Shown here one piece after another: positions 37,306-45,056 of a DNA stretch of 64,000 nucleotides; the first letter of the stretch is position 1; each line of letters begins with the position of its first letter. The stretch covers positions 206,658-270,657 of the forward strand of contig MSGV01000001.1 of assembly GCA_001940845.1 (NCBI GenBank), given 5' to 3'. The translations under genes were made by a program, and so were the position numbers. This DNA comes from Christensenellaceae bacterium Phil7 (GTDB lineage Bacteria > Bacillota > Clostridia > Christensenellales > CAG-138). The notes below the pieces were generated by a model. It was not told the DNA's origin, searched no databases, and saw only the letters and a program-made list of their open reading frames with translations.

Positions 37306-38385
37306 TCAGCCGCCAAGCGGAATGAACGAAAGCTTATAGAGTCCACCCATTTTGGCTTGAAACTTATATAGCGCAATATAGGCTCTCAATGCCTGTTCGC
37401 TTGCAACGATATTCCCCTCGAATGGCTCAAATTTATGGGTAAAGCAGCCGCTTGGCAGTTTAAATAGCTCCATTGCCTGTATAGCATCCATGCCGCCGCT
37501 TTTAAAACGTGCATCGCTTCTTGGATCGATACCAAGCGCACAGAGTGCGATCACGACCTGTGCTGTGGATTCAAGATTTTCGCTTCCATATGAGGCGAAG
37601 GCACAATTGACCGTCATAGCTTCAGCAAGTCTGTTGAGTGAACGATCGATCACAGCTCCAACATCTGCCCTCTCCTTATAAGGAGCAAGTGCTTGCAGTG
37701 CCATTGCAGTAATATCAACATCAAAATCTCCGGTATTAAGCCCAAATCCACCGGAAGCCTCCTCAGAATCAAGTATGGAGCGAAGAATGCGTTCTCTGGT
37801 ATATCGGGCGTTATTGGGCACAGCATAATCATCAGAATCAAGCGTCAGTAAAGCAAAAATATAGCCATTGAGCCCTTGCTCCCCGAGATCCCCGGCATAG
37901 TTGTAGGTGCCCATGGCAATGAGATCGGCACTGCTGCCATCGGGCATACGTCCGAATGTTCTTGGATCGCATCCAAGAGCTCTTGCCGTCAGCGCTATAC
38001 GGTGGTATTCCGTTGCACGATAACCATCAAGCCGATCGGAAAAGCTTAATTTCTCCGTTACATAGTTTTCCAGCCCCTTGGCATAGGCGGAATATGCATC
38101 CTTTACTCCCGCCTGCGCAAATGCGAATGCGGTCCAATCGCAGGCTGATGTGCCGGGCGGCAGCTCATCGAGCTTATACAGCAGCATTTCGCTATCCTCA
38201 ATACCTATGAGCTGCTTTATACCGCTGACCGCGTTTGAAACATTTCCATCCATAGGCTTCGTAAGTCTGGTTCCCGAACATGCCTCCAGCATAGCTGCCG
38301 ATAAGATAAGCAATATCGCCATTAGCCCTTCGAAAAATCGCTTCAGGGCTTTGCCAGGTCTGTGATGGTATATTTCTATTATCAT
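37306..38385 (-). CDS. Lipoprotein with alpha/alpha-toroid (terpenoid cyclase/transcobalamin alpha-like) repeats
   Basis: A 359-residue protein with a signal peptide and a loose lipobox (MLEAC). The remainder consists of prenyltransferase/squalene-oxidase-like repeats: TEYHRIALTARALGCDP, GLNGYIFALLTLDSDDY, GGFGLNTGDFDVDITAMALQ and ESTAQVVIALCALGIDP. This is the alpha6/alpha6 barrel also used by the alpha domain of intrinsic factor and transcobalamin. No prenyltransferase zinc ligands or cyclase DDxDE motif are apparent. Placed between a cobalamin riboswitch/DUF4430 gene and MoxR, I infer a corrinoid-binding half. GAGGT precedes the ATG. Confidence 0.8.
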   Translation of the reverse strand: MIIEIYHHRPGKALKRFFEGLMAILLILSAAMLEACSGTRLTKPMDGNVSNAVSGIKQLIGIEDSEMLLYKLDELPPGTSACDWTAFAFAQAGVKDAYSAYAKGLENYVTEKLSFSDRLDGYRATEYHRIALTARALGCDPRTFGRMPDGSSADLIAMGTYNYAGDLGEQGLNGYIFALLTLDSDDYAVPNNARYTRERILRSILDSEEASGGFGLNTGDFDVDITAMALQALAPYKERADVGAVIDRSLNRLAEAMTVNCAFASYGSENLESTAQVVIALCALGIDPRSDARFKSGGMDAIQAMELFKLPSGCFTHKFEPFEGNIVASEQALRAYIALYKFQAKMGGLYKLSFIPLGG

Positions 38386-38444
38386 ATTTTACCTCTTCCT
38401 ATTCTTGAGTACATTCGATTGTAACAGCGGCTTCAGGTGATGCC

Positions 38445-40319
38445 TTATTCCGTATGAATTTTTGGAATAAGGCGCCGCTTTTTTCCCGGAGGCAGGCATT
38501 GCATATCGCCGGAGCTCCCATTACCGATAGCAGGAAGGATTTCGCGATATTCATCATGGCATTTTCTGCATCGATAATCGATATAGCCATCGGTGGCTTC
38601 GGTCGGATCGACCCTTTCAACTTCTTCGTAATCATGGGTGAGCTGAATAAATTCATCGTTTATCCATAAACCGCAGTAGCTGGTCAGGCTTCCTTCACCG
38701 GAACCTGATGCGTCATAGCCGCCTATATCCTTACCAAAGGCAAGTGTGAAACGTAAGCAAAGGGTATCGCCATCTATAGGGTAGTATTCGGAAAGCCCAA
38801 TACCCGGGTACATACCATTGATGCAGTACATCCAGCCGGAGCCTCTTGTATAATCGAATTCGCCGATGCTGTCGCGGTCGTGCTGGTCGGTTAGGGTGAT
38901 TCCGTCACGAAGGATAAGCTGCCATAGAGTATCGGGTATGCTCGCATAATAGGCAATGTCGCCGCCCGCTATCCTCCTGAGATAAAAATTCAGCCGTGGT
39001 GTTCCTCCATATTCAGCTTCATATCCGTAATCATCAAGGAGCGCAATCAGTGCCTCTGCGGCGGTTTCACCTTCATGTATGGTGCAGATCTCCTCTATCA
39101 ATATTCCCAGACCAAGCGTTGTTGCATCGATTGTGATGGTGAGCTCGCCATTTGCGCTGCCCGTGGGCACGTGATGGTAGCGCAATACTATTCGGCGGTA
39201 TGCGGAGTTTCCCTCATCATCCCACGCCAGTACGGTCACTATATGCTCGATATCATCTCCAATATTTGGCGGGGAGAGATATAGGGAATATTCAAATACG
39301 GTGCTGCCTGTCGGATTGGTCTGCACCACTCCGTCAAGCATTACCTTGATATGGTTCGCATATATGACTCCGCCGTTCCAATCCCTTGCCGACACTCTGA
39401 ATATGAATCGGCTGCTGGTGATGATGCTGTCATCTCCATCCCTGTTCGTGACTATAGTAGGGGGGTGCTCCCCGATATTTGGATTATCCTCATCGGCCAT
39501 GCGGCTGCGATAAGTTATATAAAATCGCGACGCCCCGCCATAGAGAATGCCGTTTTGATAGAGATACATCGTTACGATGTATTCGTGATTCAATTCCAAC
39601 TTCGGATAAAAATGATTTAGGCTGTCGGGATGGAGCAGATTGCCGTTATTGGTATCCTCATTCCGCTCCTTGATAAAGACCTTGAGTATCAGCCCATCTC
39701 CTCCGGCCGGATAGGCATAAAATTCCAGAGTATCATTGGAAATATTTTCTGGAGTATATATGCCGCTGTAAAGATTGGTGACGATATAGGGCTCATCTGC
39801 TCCGGGATTTCCGCTTGGCTGGGGTGTAGTATCCCCCGGCTCTCCGCTTGGATAGGGCGTATTATCTTCGGGAATACCGGTTGGATTAGAGGTATTATCG
39901 GGAGCTTGGCTTCCGATTGGGAATGCGGTGGCATTTCCAATTGGAAGAGGCGATTTGGAAACGCTGGGATCGAGAGTTGAAGCGATCGTCGGTATTTCCG
40001 TAGACAATTCGGAAGAACTTGGAGTTGACTGTTCGGGAGAATTTGAAGCCGAATTTTCTGTCGATTGGGGGGTGCTTACAGGCTCGGGGGTGTTGGGAGG
40101 TTCGGCTGATGGCGCTTCCATTGGATCGGGCGTTTTCCTATTGCCGGTATCATCAGCTCCGTCAGCATCGAGCGAGCTATCGCTTATATCGAGCGGGCAG
40201 GCGGTATTTATCGGATTTTCAGGAAGCATTTTTTGGATGGACAAAACTCCATATAGAGTGCCCAAAAGCATGAGCACTGTCAGAACGCTGCATATTGATT
40301 TGATCCATCCATTTTTCAT
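38445..40319 (-). CDS. Secreted DUF4430 (transcobalamin beta-like) protein
   Basis: A 624-residue exported protein: signal or anchor helix (5-27), a long Pro/Ser/Thr/Glu-rich wall-spanning linker (~45-180), one or two beta-sandwich domains (~185-380), then a DUF4430 domain (~385-535). DUF4430 resembles the cobalamin-capping beta domain of transcobalamin/intrinsic factor; hallmark segments are TIDATTLGLG, HEGETAAEALIALLDDYG and SGWMYCINGMYPGIGLSEYY. A CxxC segment (YRCRKCHDEY) lies near the end. I chose the ATG at 40319, 7 bases after GGGAG; the frame is open upstream into the leader terminators. It is first in the riboswitch operon. Confidence 0.85.
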   Translation of the reverse strand: MKNGWIKSICSVLTVLMLLGTLYGVLSIQKMLPENPINTACPLDISDSSLDADGADDTGNRKTPDPMEAPSAEPPNTPEPVSTPQSTENSASNSPEQSTPSSSELSTEIPTIASTLDPSVSKSPLPIGNATAFPIGSQAPDNTSNPTGIPEDNTPYPSGEPGDTTPQPSGNPGADEPYIVTNLYSGIYTPENISNDTLEFYAYPAGGDGLILKVFIKERNEDTNNGNLLHPDSLNHFYPKLELNHEYIVTMYLYQNGILYGGASRFYITYRSRMADEDNPNIGEHPPTIVTNRDGDDSIITSSRFIFRVSARDWNGGVIYANHIKVMLDGVVQTNPTGSTVFEYSLYLSPPNIGDDIEHIVTVLAWDDEGNSAYRRIVLRYHHVPTGSANGELTITIDATTLGLGILIEEICTIHEGETAAEALIALLDDYGYEAEYGGTPRLNFYLRRIAGGDIAYYASIPDTLWQLILRDGITLTDQHDRDSIGEFDYTRGSGWMYCINGMYPGIGLSEYYPIDGDTLCLRFTLAFGKDIGGYDASGSGEGSLTSYCGLWINDEFIQLTHDYEEVERVDPTEATDGYIDYRCRKCHDEYREILPAIGNGSSGDMQCLPPGKKRRLIPKIHTE

Positions 40320-40358
40320 TTCCATACTCCCACTCTCAGAATAGCTTTTTATCGGCAA

Positions 40359-40437
40359 AAATAAACGGCACAGCAAATGCTGCACCGTTTTTCTACAACA
40401 AAAAAACTTCTGAGGCTCATACTCCGTGAGCTGAAGT
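40359..40437 (-). terminator. Two tandem terminator hairpins in the cobalamin riboswitch leader
   Basis: Reading the - strand: ACTTCAGCTCA...TGAGCCTCAGAAGT followed by TTTTTTT (40399-40437), then AAACGGTGCAGCA...TGCTGTGCCGTTT followed by ATTTTTG (40359-40391). Both lie between the aptamer and the start codon. Confidence 0.7.
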
Positions 40438-40448
40438 AAATCATCCAA

Positions 40449-40618
40449 GCAGGTCTTCTGACTTACACATCATTGGTCATATGCGGCCTTCTCATCATTT
40501 CGACAATGACCGATTTTCATCAATGCATATGACCTCCGTGCTTACAGCGGCGGTACCGTTCGGGCTTGATTCCCCGATTGTCTATTCTTCCCAAAAGCCT
40601 GCACGGCCATTGGGACAC
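40449..40618 (-). promoter_or_regulatory. Cobalamin (adenosylcobalamin-type) riboswitch
   Basis: On the - strand the conserved elements appear in order: a GGGAA..., GGGGAATC segment, ACGGTACCGCCGCTGTAAG (the B12-box core), a paired GGTCATATGC/GCATATGACC peripheral stem, and the 3' closing AAGTCAGAAGACCTGC. Length (about 170 bases) fits the class. With tandem terminators downstream, the predicted response is shut-off when cobalamin is abundant. Confidence 0.9.
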
Positions 40619-40643
40619 TTGAACTTTATTTAATTACATGACT

Positions 40644-40672
40644 ATATTAACAATTACGCTTCAAAAAGTCAA
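40644..40672 (-). promoter_or_regulatory. Promoter of the B12-riboswitch operon
   Basis: TTGACT (40667-40672), 17-base spacer, TAATAT (40644-40649) on the - strand, about 20 bases before the aptamer. Confidence 0.6.
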
Positions 40673-40825
40673 TATTGGCAGCGGATATATTTGAACGAAC
40701 GATCAAGCCGGAAGTCTTGATTACATAAATCGTGGCTTCAACCAATAAAATACTGCTCCTTCGCAGGCTGCAAGAGAGGGTGAGAAAATCGAAAAAATGG
40801 TATGATTGGAGAGTATTTTGGCGGG

Positions 40826-40855
40826 TTGACACGAAAATAAGATGTGAGTTATAAT
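40826..40855 (+). promoter_or_regulatory. Sigma-A promoter of pnuC
   Basis: TTGACA (40826-40831), 18-base spacer, TATAAT (40850-40855), giving a 118-base leader. Confidence 0.75.
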
Positions 40856-40861
40856 AATTTA

Positions 40862-40965
40862 AGCTTAGGAAGAAAACTGTAAACCTGCCACCGGGTAGGC
40901 GATGCGAAGGCATCCGCTGCACATCATTAGGTCTTTGAAGATGTGCGGACGGATGCTGTTTTTTT
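40862..40965 (+). ncRNA. pnuC leader with alternative hairpins and terminator, candidate riboswitch
   Basis: The leader forms CCTGCC/GGGTAGG (40884-40899) and GATGC-GAAG-GCATC (40901-40914). The GCATC arm is also the 5' arm of a strong terminator (GCATCCG at 40910-40916 with CGGATGC at 40950-40956, inner GCACATC/GATGTGC, then TTTTTTT). The two folds exclude each other, as in transcriptional riboswitches. The aptamer part is only about 50 bases and matches no class I remember. Confidence 0.6.
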
Positions 40966-40979
40966 GGAGGGCTTTAACA

Positions 40980-41669
40980 ATGAAGAAAAAAATGTTCTTT
41001 GGCTATTTTACAAAGGGGGAGCTTCTGCTCTGGATTTCATCCGCTGCCTTGATAATCATTTCCTTCGCGATATTTGATCGGAAGGGCTATTTGGCGCTCT
41101 GTGCATCGTTAATCGGAGCAACTTCGCTCATCTATAGTGCGAAGGGCAATCCTATAGGGCAGGTGCTGATGATTGTTTTCAGCGCACTGTATGGGATCAT
41201 CTCATTTAGTTTTGGATATTATGGGGAGATGATCACATATCTGGGGATGACTGTGCCGATGGCGGTTTTAGCTCTAATTTCGTGGATTAGGAATCCATTT
41301 GCCGGCGATCGATCTGAGGTGAGGGTGAACAAAATAGGCAGAAAAGAGATTCCGATTATGATCGCGCTCTCACTCATTGTGACAGCAGGATTTTATTTTG
41401 TACTCGCTGCATTGAATACGGCAAATATTATTCCAAGCACCGTTTCGGTCGCAACAAGCTTCATTGCAGCTTATTTGACCTATAGAAGAAGTGCCTATTA
41501 CGCTCTTGCCTATGCCGTAAACGATATAGTGCTGATACTGCTTTGGGTGCTTGCAACGATGCGGGATATATCCTATTTATCGGTGATAATCTGTTTCGTA
41601 ACGTTCCTGGTCAATGATGTATGTGGATTCGTGAATTGGAAACGTATGCATATCCGTCAGCAGGAGTAA
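40980..41669 (+). CDS. pnuC: PnuC-type vitamin (nicotinamide riboside) transporter
   Basis: A 229-residue membrane protein with about seven helices. The PnuC-like features are FGYFTKGELLLWISS at the start, KGNPIGQVLMIVFSALYGIISFSFGYYGEMITYLG in the centre and FVTFLVNDVCGFVNWKRM at the end (the conserved NDxxGxxNW). PnuC transporters facilitate uptake of nicotinamide riboside or related vitamins, trapped afterwards by phosphorylation. The ATG at 40980 has GGAGG 10 bases upstream. The substrate cannot be read from sequence; the leader, if a riboswitch, should reveal it. Confidence 0.88.
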   Translation: MKKKMFFGYFTKGELLLWISSAALIIISFAIFDRKGYLALCASLIGATSLIYSAKGNPIGQVLMIVFSALYGIISFSFGYYGEMITYLGMTVPMAVLALISWIRNPFAGDRSEVRVNKIGRKEIPIMIALSLIVTAGFYFVLAALNTANIIPSTVSVATSFIAAYLTYRRSAYYALAYAVNDIVLILLWVLATMRDISYLSVIICFVTFLVNDVCGFVNWKRMHIRQQE

Positions 41670-41804
41670 AGCTGATGCTATGAGATTCTGCCTGTTTGCG
41701 AAAAGAAGGTATGATTTTTCATAAAATTTCAACCGAAAAGCGCCATTGCGTATAGTTTTCGCAATATAGCGATGTATTTCGCCAATCTCCGCAGTGCAAT
41801 GCTC

Positions 41805-41833
41805 TTGCCAAATTACTCTAAACTATGTATAAT
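41805..41833 (+). promoter_or_regulatory. Promoter of the noc/parB-like gene
   Basis: TTGCCA (41805-41810), 17-base spacer, TATAAT (41828-41833). The start point near 41840 rules out the upstream in-frame ATGs as starts. Confidence 0.65.
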
Positions 41834-41870
41834 TATGGATGTAATAAAGTTGACGGAGGCTGCTTTCGCT

Positions 41871-42725
41871 ATGGCAATATTTGATTTTTTGAGTAAAGAT
41901 AAAAAGAGCGATGCGCGCCAGCTCACGGAGCTGCCGGTATCATCCATTGTGCCTAATCCGAATCAACCCCGTAAAAGCTTCGATGATGAGAGCATCGCGG
42001 AGCTTGCAAAATCCATAGAGCAGGTCGGGCTTATACAGCCGCTGATGGTCAGAAAGCTTGATACGGGATATGAGCTCATAGCGGGCGAACGCAGGCTGCG
42101 TGCTGTGAGAAGCCTTGGCATGGAAAGGGTTAGCTGCATAGTCGTCAGCGGTATGCAGGATGAGGATTCTGCAATCATGGCGGTGATAGAGAACCTACAG
42201 AGGGAGGATCTCAATTTTTTTGAAGAGGCAGAGTGTTATAAGGCGCTCATAGATGGGCTGGATCTTACTCAGGAGGAGCTTGCGATAAAGCTGGGCAAAA
42301 GTCAAAGCTTTATTGCCAATAAGCTTCGCGTGCTGAAGCTTTCAGATGATGAACGCAGGGCGATAACGGAGAATGGATTAAGCGAACGCCATGCAAGGGC
42401 AATATTAAAGCTGGACGAGCCGGAGGATCGGATGAATATCATTCAGCAGGTCGCGGAGGGCTCATTGAGCGTTAAGGCAACGGAAGAGCTGATCGATAAG
42501 CTGCTCAATAATATGTTTGATAATAAAAAGACGGGCGCTAAGCCACGCCCGATGATAAAGCGGATAATTCGTGATTACCGCCTCTTCGTCAATACGATGA
42601 ATTCAGCATGCAATGGGCTGCGCAATGCCGGAATGCAGGTTGATGTTGAACAGATAGATCGAGATGACGGAGTGGATATCACCATCCATATAACCAAGGA
42701 TGATCTGGCCAGGCTGAGAAGATAG
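41871..42725 (+). CDS. noc: Noc/ParB-like chromosome-binding protein
   Basis: A 284-residue ParB-superfamily protein: the CTPase/N-domain motifs (PNPNQPRKSFDDESIAELAKSI, GYELIAGERRLRA with the GERRxRA nucleotide box), ENLQREDLNFFEEAECY, and a helix-turn-helix (LTQEELAIKLGKSQSFIANKL). A lone ParB relative without a parA neighbour is typical of the nucleoid-occlusion protein Noc, which keeps FtsZ off unsegregated DNA; Spo0J is the alternative. GGAGG lies 11 bases before the ATG. A terminator follows at 42789. Confidence 0.8.
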   Translation: MAIFDFLSKDKKSDARQLTELPVSSIVPNPNQPRKSFDDESIAELAKSIEQVGLIQPLMVRKLDTGYELIAGERRLRAVRSLGMERVSCIVVSGMQDEDSAIMAVIENLQREDLNFFEEAECYKALIDGLDLTQEELAIKLGKSQSFIANKLRVLKLSDDERRAITENGLSERHARAILKLDEPEDRMNIIQQVAEGSLSVKATEELIDKLLNNMFDNKKTGAKPRPMIKRIIRDYRLFVNTMNSACNGLRNAGMQVDVEQIDRDDGVDITIHITKDDLARLRR

Positions 42726-42788
42726 GCAGGAATTATTAAAAAAATCAAAGCTCCTTCGAAGGGCGGGCGTCCGTAAAACAGTTTTTGA

Positions 42789-42816
42789 GGGCAGGCGAAT
42801 GACTGCCCACCTTTTT
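42789..42816 (+). terminator. Terminator after noc
   Basis: GGGCAG (42789-42794) pairs with CTGCCC (42803-42808), followed by ACCTTTTTAT. Confidence 0.7.
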
Positions 42817-42894
42817 ATACTGGTTTTCTTGCGGACAAACAAAGATATTTGCTATAATGAAGCCAGATTGACAAATAAAAATTTTGAGGTGTAA

Positions 42895-43353
42895 ATGATG
42901 AATGGGTGTGAATGGTGTGATTACAAAGACGACAAATGGTTATTATATAAAACATTCCATTGGTCGGTCTATTTAGCAGATGTACAAGACTATGTGGGTA
43001 GATGCATTTTGGTACTGAACAGACATTGCACAAGCCTTTCAAATCTGGAAGCCTCGGAGTGGGTTGAATTAAAAACAGTTATAGATAAATTGGAACAAAT
43101 CTATAAAGAAACATTAGGGGCTGAATTGTGCAATTGGAGTTGTTTAATGAATAACTTCTACAAAGAAACAACTCCCAACCCACATTTGCACTTACATGTA
43201 AGGCCTCGATATAAAAATGCTATCTTCATTAACGGCAGCGCTTATAAGGATGCTGAATTTGCCCATCACTATGCTCTTAGGAAAGAGAATGTGTTACTTG
43301 ATGATGATAAAATGTTTTTATATACACAAATGAAACAATGCTTTATTTCATAA
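42895..43353 (+). CDS. HIT-family hydrolase or nucleotide-binding protein
   Basis: A 152-residue histidine-triad protein; the motif PHLHLHVRPRY near residue 102 is the HxHxHxx signature. A CEWC pair near the N-terminus may bind zinc, as in several HIT proteins. Family members hydrolyse nucleoside phosphoramidates or dinucleoside polyphosphates. GAGGTGTAA precedes two adjacent ATGs, so the start may be 42898. Low-GC sequence compared with noc suggests a different history. A weak TTGCGG-18-TATAAT promoter lies just upstream. Confidence 0.85.
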   Translation: MMNGCEWCDYKDDKWLLYKTFHWSVYLADVQDYVGRCILVLNRHCTSLSNLEASEWVELKTVIDKLEQIYKETLGAELCNWSCLMNNFYKETTPNPHLHLHVRPRYKNAIFINGSAYKDAEFAHHYALRKENVLLDDDKMFLYTQMKQCFIS

Positions 43354-43529
43354 CTCGAATTTGTCGATTTGTTTTACCGGCGCACTTCTATACGCTTGCC
43401 GGTGTGTCTCGCGGTATATGGTCTGCGATGCACAAAGGCCTTTCACTAAAAAGCAAGATTCTACCATAGCCCCCAATTTACCCGCTGCAATCTTGTCGGG
43501 GCGCATATGCCCCAAACCCTGTATATATA
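43354..43529. other. Non-coding strip after the HIT gene
   Basis: Carries an open frame of 65 codons on the - strand (43348-43545) with no ribosome site of note. I have the impression that similar sequence recurs near mobile elements in gut Firmicutes, but cannot verify it. No firm feature. Confidence 0.3.
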
Positions 43530-43563
43530 AAAGATCGTGCACCAAATTTGATGCACGATCTTT
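43530..43563 (+). terminator. Terminator after the HIT region
   Basis: A perfect 12-bp stem (AAAGATCGTGCA / TGCACGATCTTT) with a 10-base loop. A- and T-rich flanks on both sides allow bidirectional use. Confidence 0.7.
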
Positions 43564-43643
43564 AACTGTTTTACGGATACCCGTTTAATCGCGGAGGAGC
43601 TTTTTATTCATAGTTATCATTTAAAATGCTAATTTTTATAATG

Positions 43644-43937
43644 CTATTTTATCTCCTGCTCAAGATCATCAAATAAAGGAGAATCAAAGAATTGGCGGAT
43701 ACAGATATTAAGTCCATCGCAGATTTTCTTTATAGTTGCGAGCGTGGTACTGTTGTTCCGACCGCTGGTAATATTGCTTAACGTAGATTGAGTTATTCCG
43801 GATATTGTTGCCAGCTTATTGATGGTTATCCTTCGCTCGGCACAAAGCTCATGTATTCTTTCGGTTGCAGCAGCTCCAATAGTAATGTTAATCACCTCCA
43901 TATCGATATTTTTCGACATAATACGGCAAATATTCAT
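43644..43937 (-). CDS. Xre-family regulator, divergent from the bacteriocin locus
   Basis: A 97-residue HTH protein (residues ~38-65: INKLATISGITQSTLSNITS; then TTLATIKKICDGLNICIRQFFD). AGAGGTAA lies 9 bases before the ATG at 43937; an internal start at 43901 is possible. It reads away from the bacteriocin genes, and the intergenic region contains a + strand promoter with a CCCAAT/ATTGGG inverted repeat. It is the natural candidate regulator of the peptide locus. Confidence 0.85.
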   Translation of the reverse strand: MNICRIMSKNIDMEVINITIGAAATERIHELCAERRITINKLATISGITQSTLSNITSGRNNSTTLATIKKICDGLNICIRQFFDSPLFDDLEQEIK

Positions 43938-43958
43938 GAAAAAGTTACCTCTTTTGGG

Positions 43959-44022
43959 TTGACTTTTGAGTTTTTATGTGTTATTATCCCAATATAGACA
44001 GAATGTTCCTCTTTTTATTGGG
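43959..44022 (+). promoter_or_regulatory. Promoter and inverted repeat upstream of the bacteriocin locus
   Basis: TTGACT (43959-43964), 17 bases, TATTAT (43982-43987), followed directly by CCCAAT (43988-43993) and its inverted partner ATTGGG (44017-44022), a possible operator for the divergent Xre regulator. Confidence 0.55.
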
Positions 44023-44244
44023 TTCATGATCTGTTGGACGGGAGGTTGTATATAACAGGCATATCGATAATTGAATTTAGAGAGTGTGCGTAATGTAATT
44101 TAGCTGTAGGACAAAAGGCAACTATTTTTTGTATGCAGCCTCCCATTTCACCACGAATGTAAATATCGAGGTATCGAAAAAGTATCCTTTGTTGGATTTA
44201 GCTGGCTGAAGCTAACTTACCATTAACCGGGAGGATATAGGGCT

Positions 44245-44301
44245 ATGGACGATCTCTCTAAAGATAAGCCGGACAATATTGATATTAATCTGCAGAATTA
44301 A
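44245..44301 (+). CDS. Short ORF of 18 residues, highly charged
   Basis: ATG with GGGAGG ten bases upstream, encoding MDDLSKDKPDNIDINLQN. It lies between the promoter and the bacteriocin gene. Acidic and hydrophilic, with no signal. It might be a leader peptide or a remnant, or chance; the ribosome site is its only support. Confidence 0.3.
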   Translation: MDDLSKDKPDNIDINLQN

Positions 44302-44646
44302 TATAAACAAAAGTCGGGATTCGAGCAACGAAAACCAAAAGGAGGTGCGAATAAAGAATAGATGACCCTATTCGCTAGGATGGATAAAGACTTTGCCTTG
44401 ATCGCAGAGTGTGCCTTGGATTTCTGAAGGATAGGACGGGGTAAGCTTCAAGCTTACATGCTTGTACCGTTGACGATAATTTCTGCATCTGTTTTCGATT
44501 TAAAACAGTGATAGAACATTTTGACGTATATGGGTACATTTTCGGACGCTGCGTATGTATTGAGCAGATTCCTCTGATGAGTGTCAGCGCAAACCGATGC
44601 AGCAACACTACAAACCAACTTAAATAAAAGAAAGGACATAACAACT

Positions 44647-44832
44647 ATGAAAACCATGAACAACTCTAACCTCGCCGCCGTTAATGGCGGAAAGTACTAT
44701 CGCTGCCCCTGGGGTGATTACGGCGGAACATCCTACTGGAATGTATATGCCCACGCCGTTGCCCATGCTTATCGCCTTGGCATCTTTAATTTCCCTCTTT
44801 GGCTGATAAAGGTAGGCATTGGTCTCGGTTGA
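44647..44832 (+). CDS. Double-glycine-leader bacteriocin-like peptide
   Basis: A 61-residue peptide: a 15-residue leader ending in Gly-Gly (NNSNLAAVNGG) and a 46-residue, aromatic- and glycine-rich core (KYYRCPWGDYGG at its start, hydrophobic PLWLIKVGIGLG at its end, one Cys). This is the design of class II bacteriocins or pheromone peptides cleaved after GG by a C39-type exporter, and such an exporter follows 224 bases later. AAAGAAAGG precedes the ATG. No immunity gene is recognised. It could be a signalling peptide instead of an antimicrobial. Confidence 0.8.
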   Translation: MKTMNNSNLAAVNGGKYYRCPWGDYGGTSYWNVYAHAVAHAYRLGIFNFPLWLIKVGIGLG

Positions 44833-44871
44833 TCAATTTGCGCATAGCCCTTTAGCAGAAAGATCGGCTTC

Positions 44872-44901
44872 GGGGCATGGGCTTTTACGGGCTCATGCCC
44901 C
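44872..44901 (+). terminator. Terminator between the peptide and exporter genes
   Basis: GGGGCATG (44872-44879) pairs with CATGCCCC (44894-44901), followed after 8 bases by CTTTTAATTTTTTG. Partial termination here would make more peptide message than exporter message. Confidence 0.65.
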
Positions 44902-45056
44902 TGCCAGACTTTTAATTTTTTGAACATATAGCGCAGTTATAATGAGTGCAGCGCTGCGATCAAAGTTAGAGGGATGAACGAGGTATAAAAGTGGTAGACG
45001 GTTTAATGAATGCATCGAAGATTTTCTCATAACACGATATAAAGGAGAAGCTCACA

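Larger units (their letters stand above)
40320..40979. other. Divergent regulatory region between the B12 operon and pnuC
   Basis: This 660-base stretch has no gene. It holds the cobalamin riboswitch, its two terminators and promoter on the - strand, and the pnuC promoter, leader and terminator on the + strand. 40673-40825 between the promoters holds nothing I recognise. Confidence 0.7.
43938..44646. other. Regulatory and short-ORF region before the bacteriocin gene
   Basis: These 709 bases hold a promoter at 43959-43987, an inverted repeat, an 18-codon ORF (44245-44301), an isolated AAAGGAGG (about 44338-44345), and a palindrome GTAAGCTT-C-AAGCTTAC (about 44439-44455). No full-size gene is visible. 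Confidence 0.5.

Noticed and set aside
37306..38385. Functional terpene cyclase or prenyltransferase
   Set aside because: The repeats match the toroid fold, but the catalytic Asp-rich or zinc motifs are not visible and the protein is exported.
43348..43545. 65-codon - strand ORF (LLYIQGLGHMRPDKIAAGKL...)
   Set aside because: No ribosome site or known domain, and it runs through a terminator-like end. It may be a mobile-element relic, but I could not support it.
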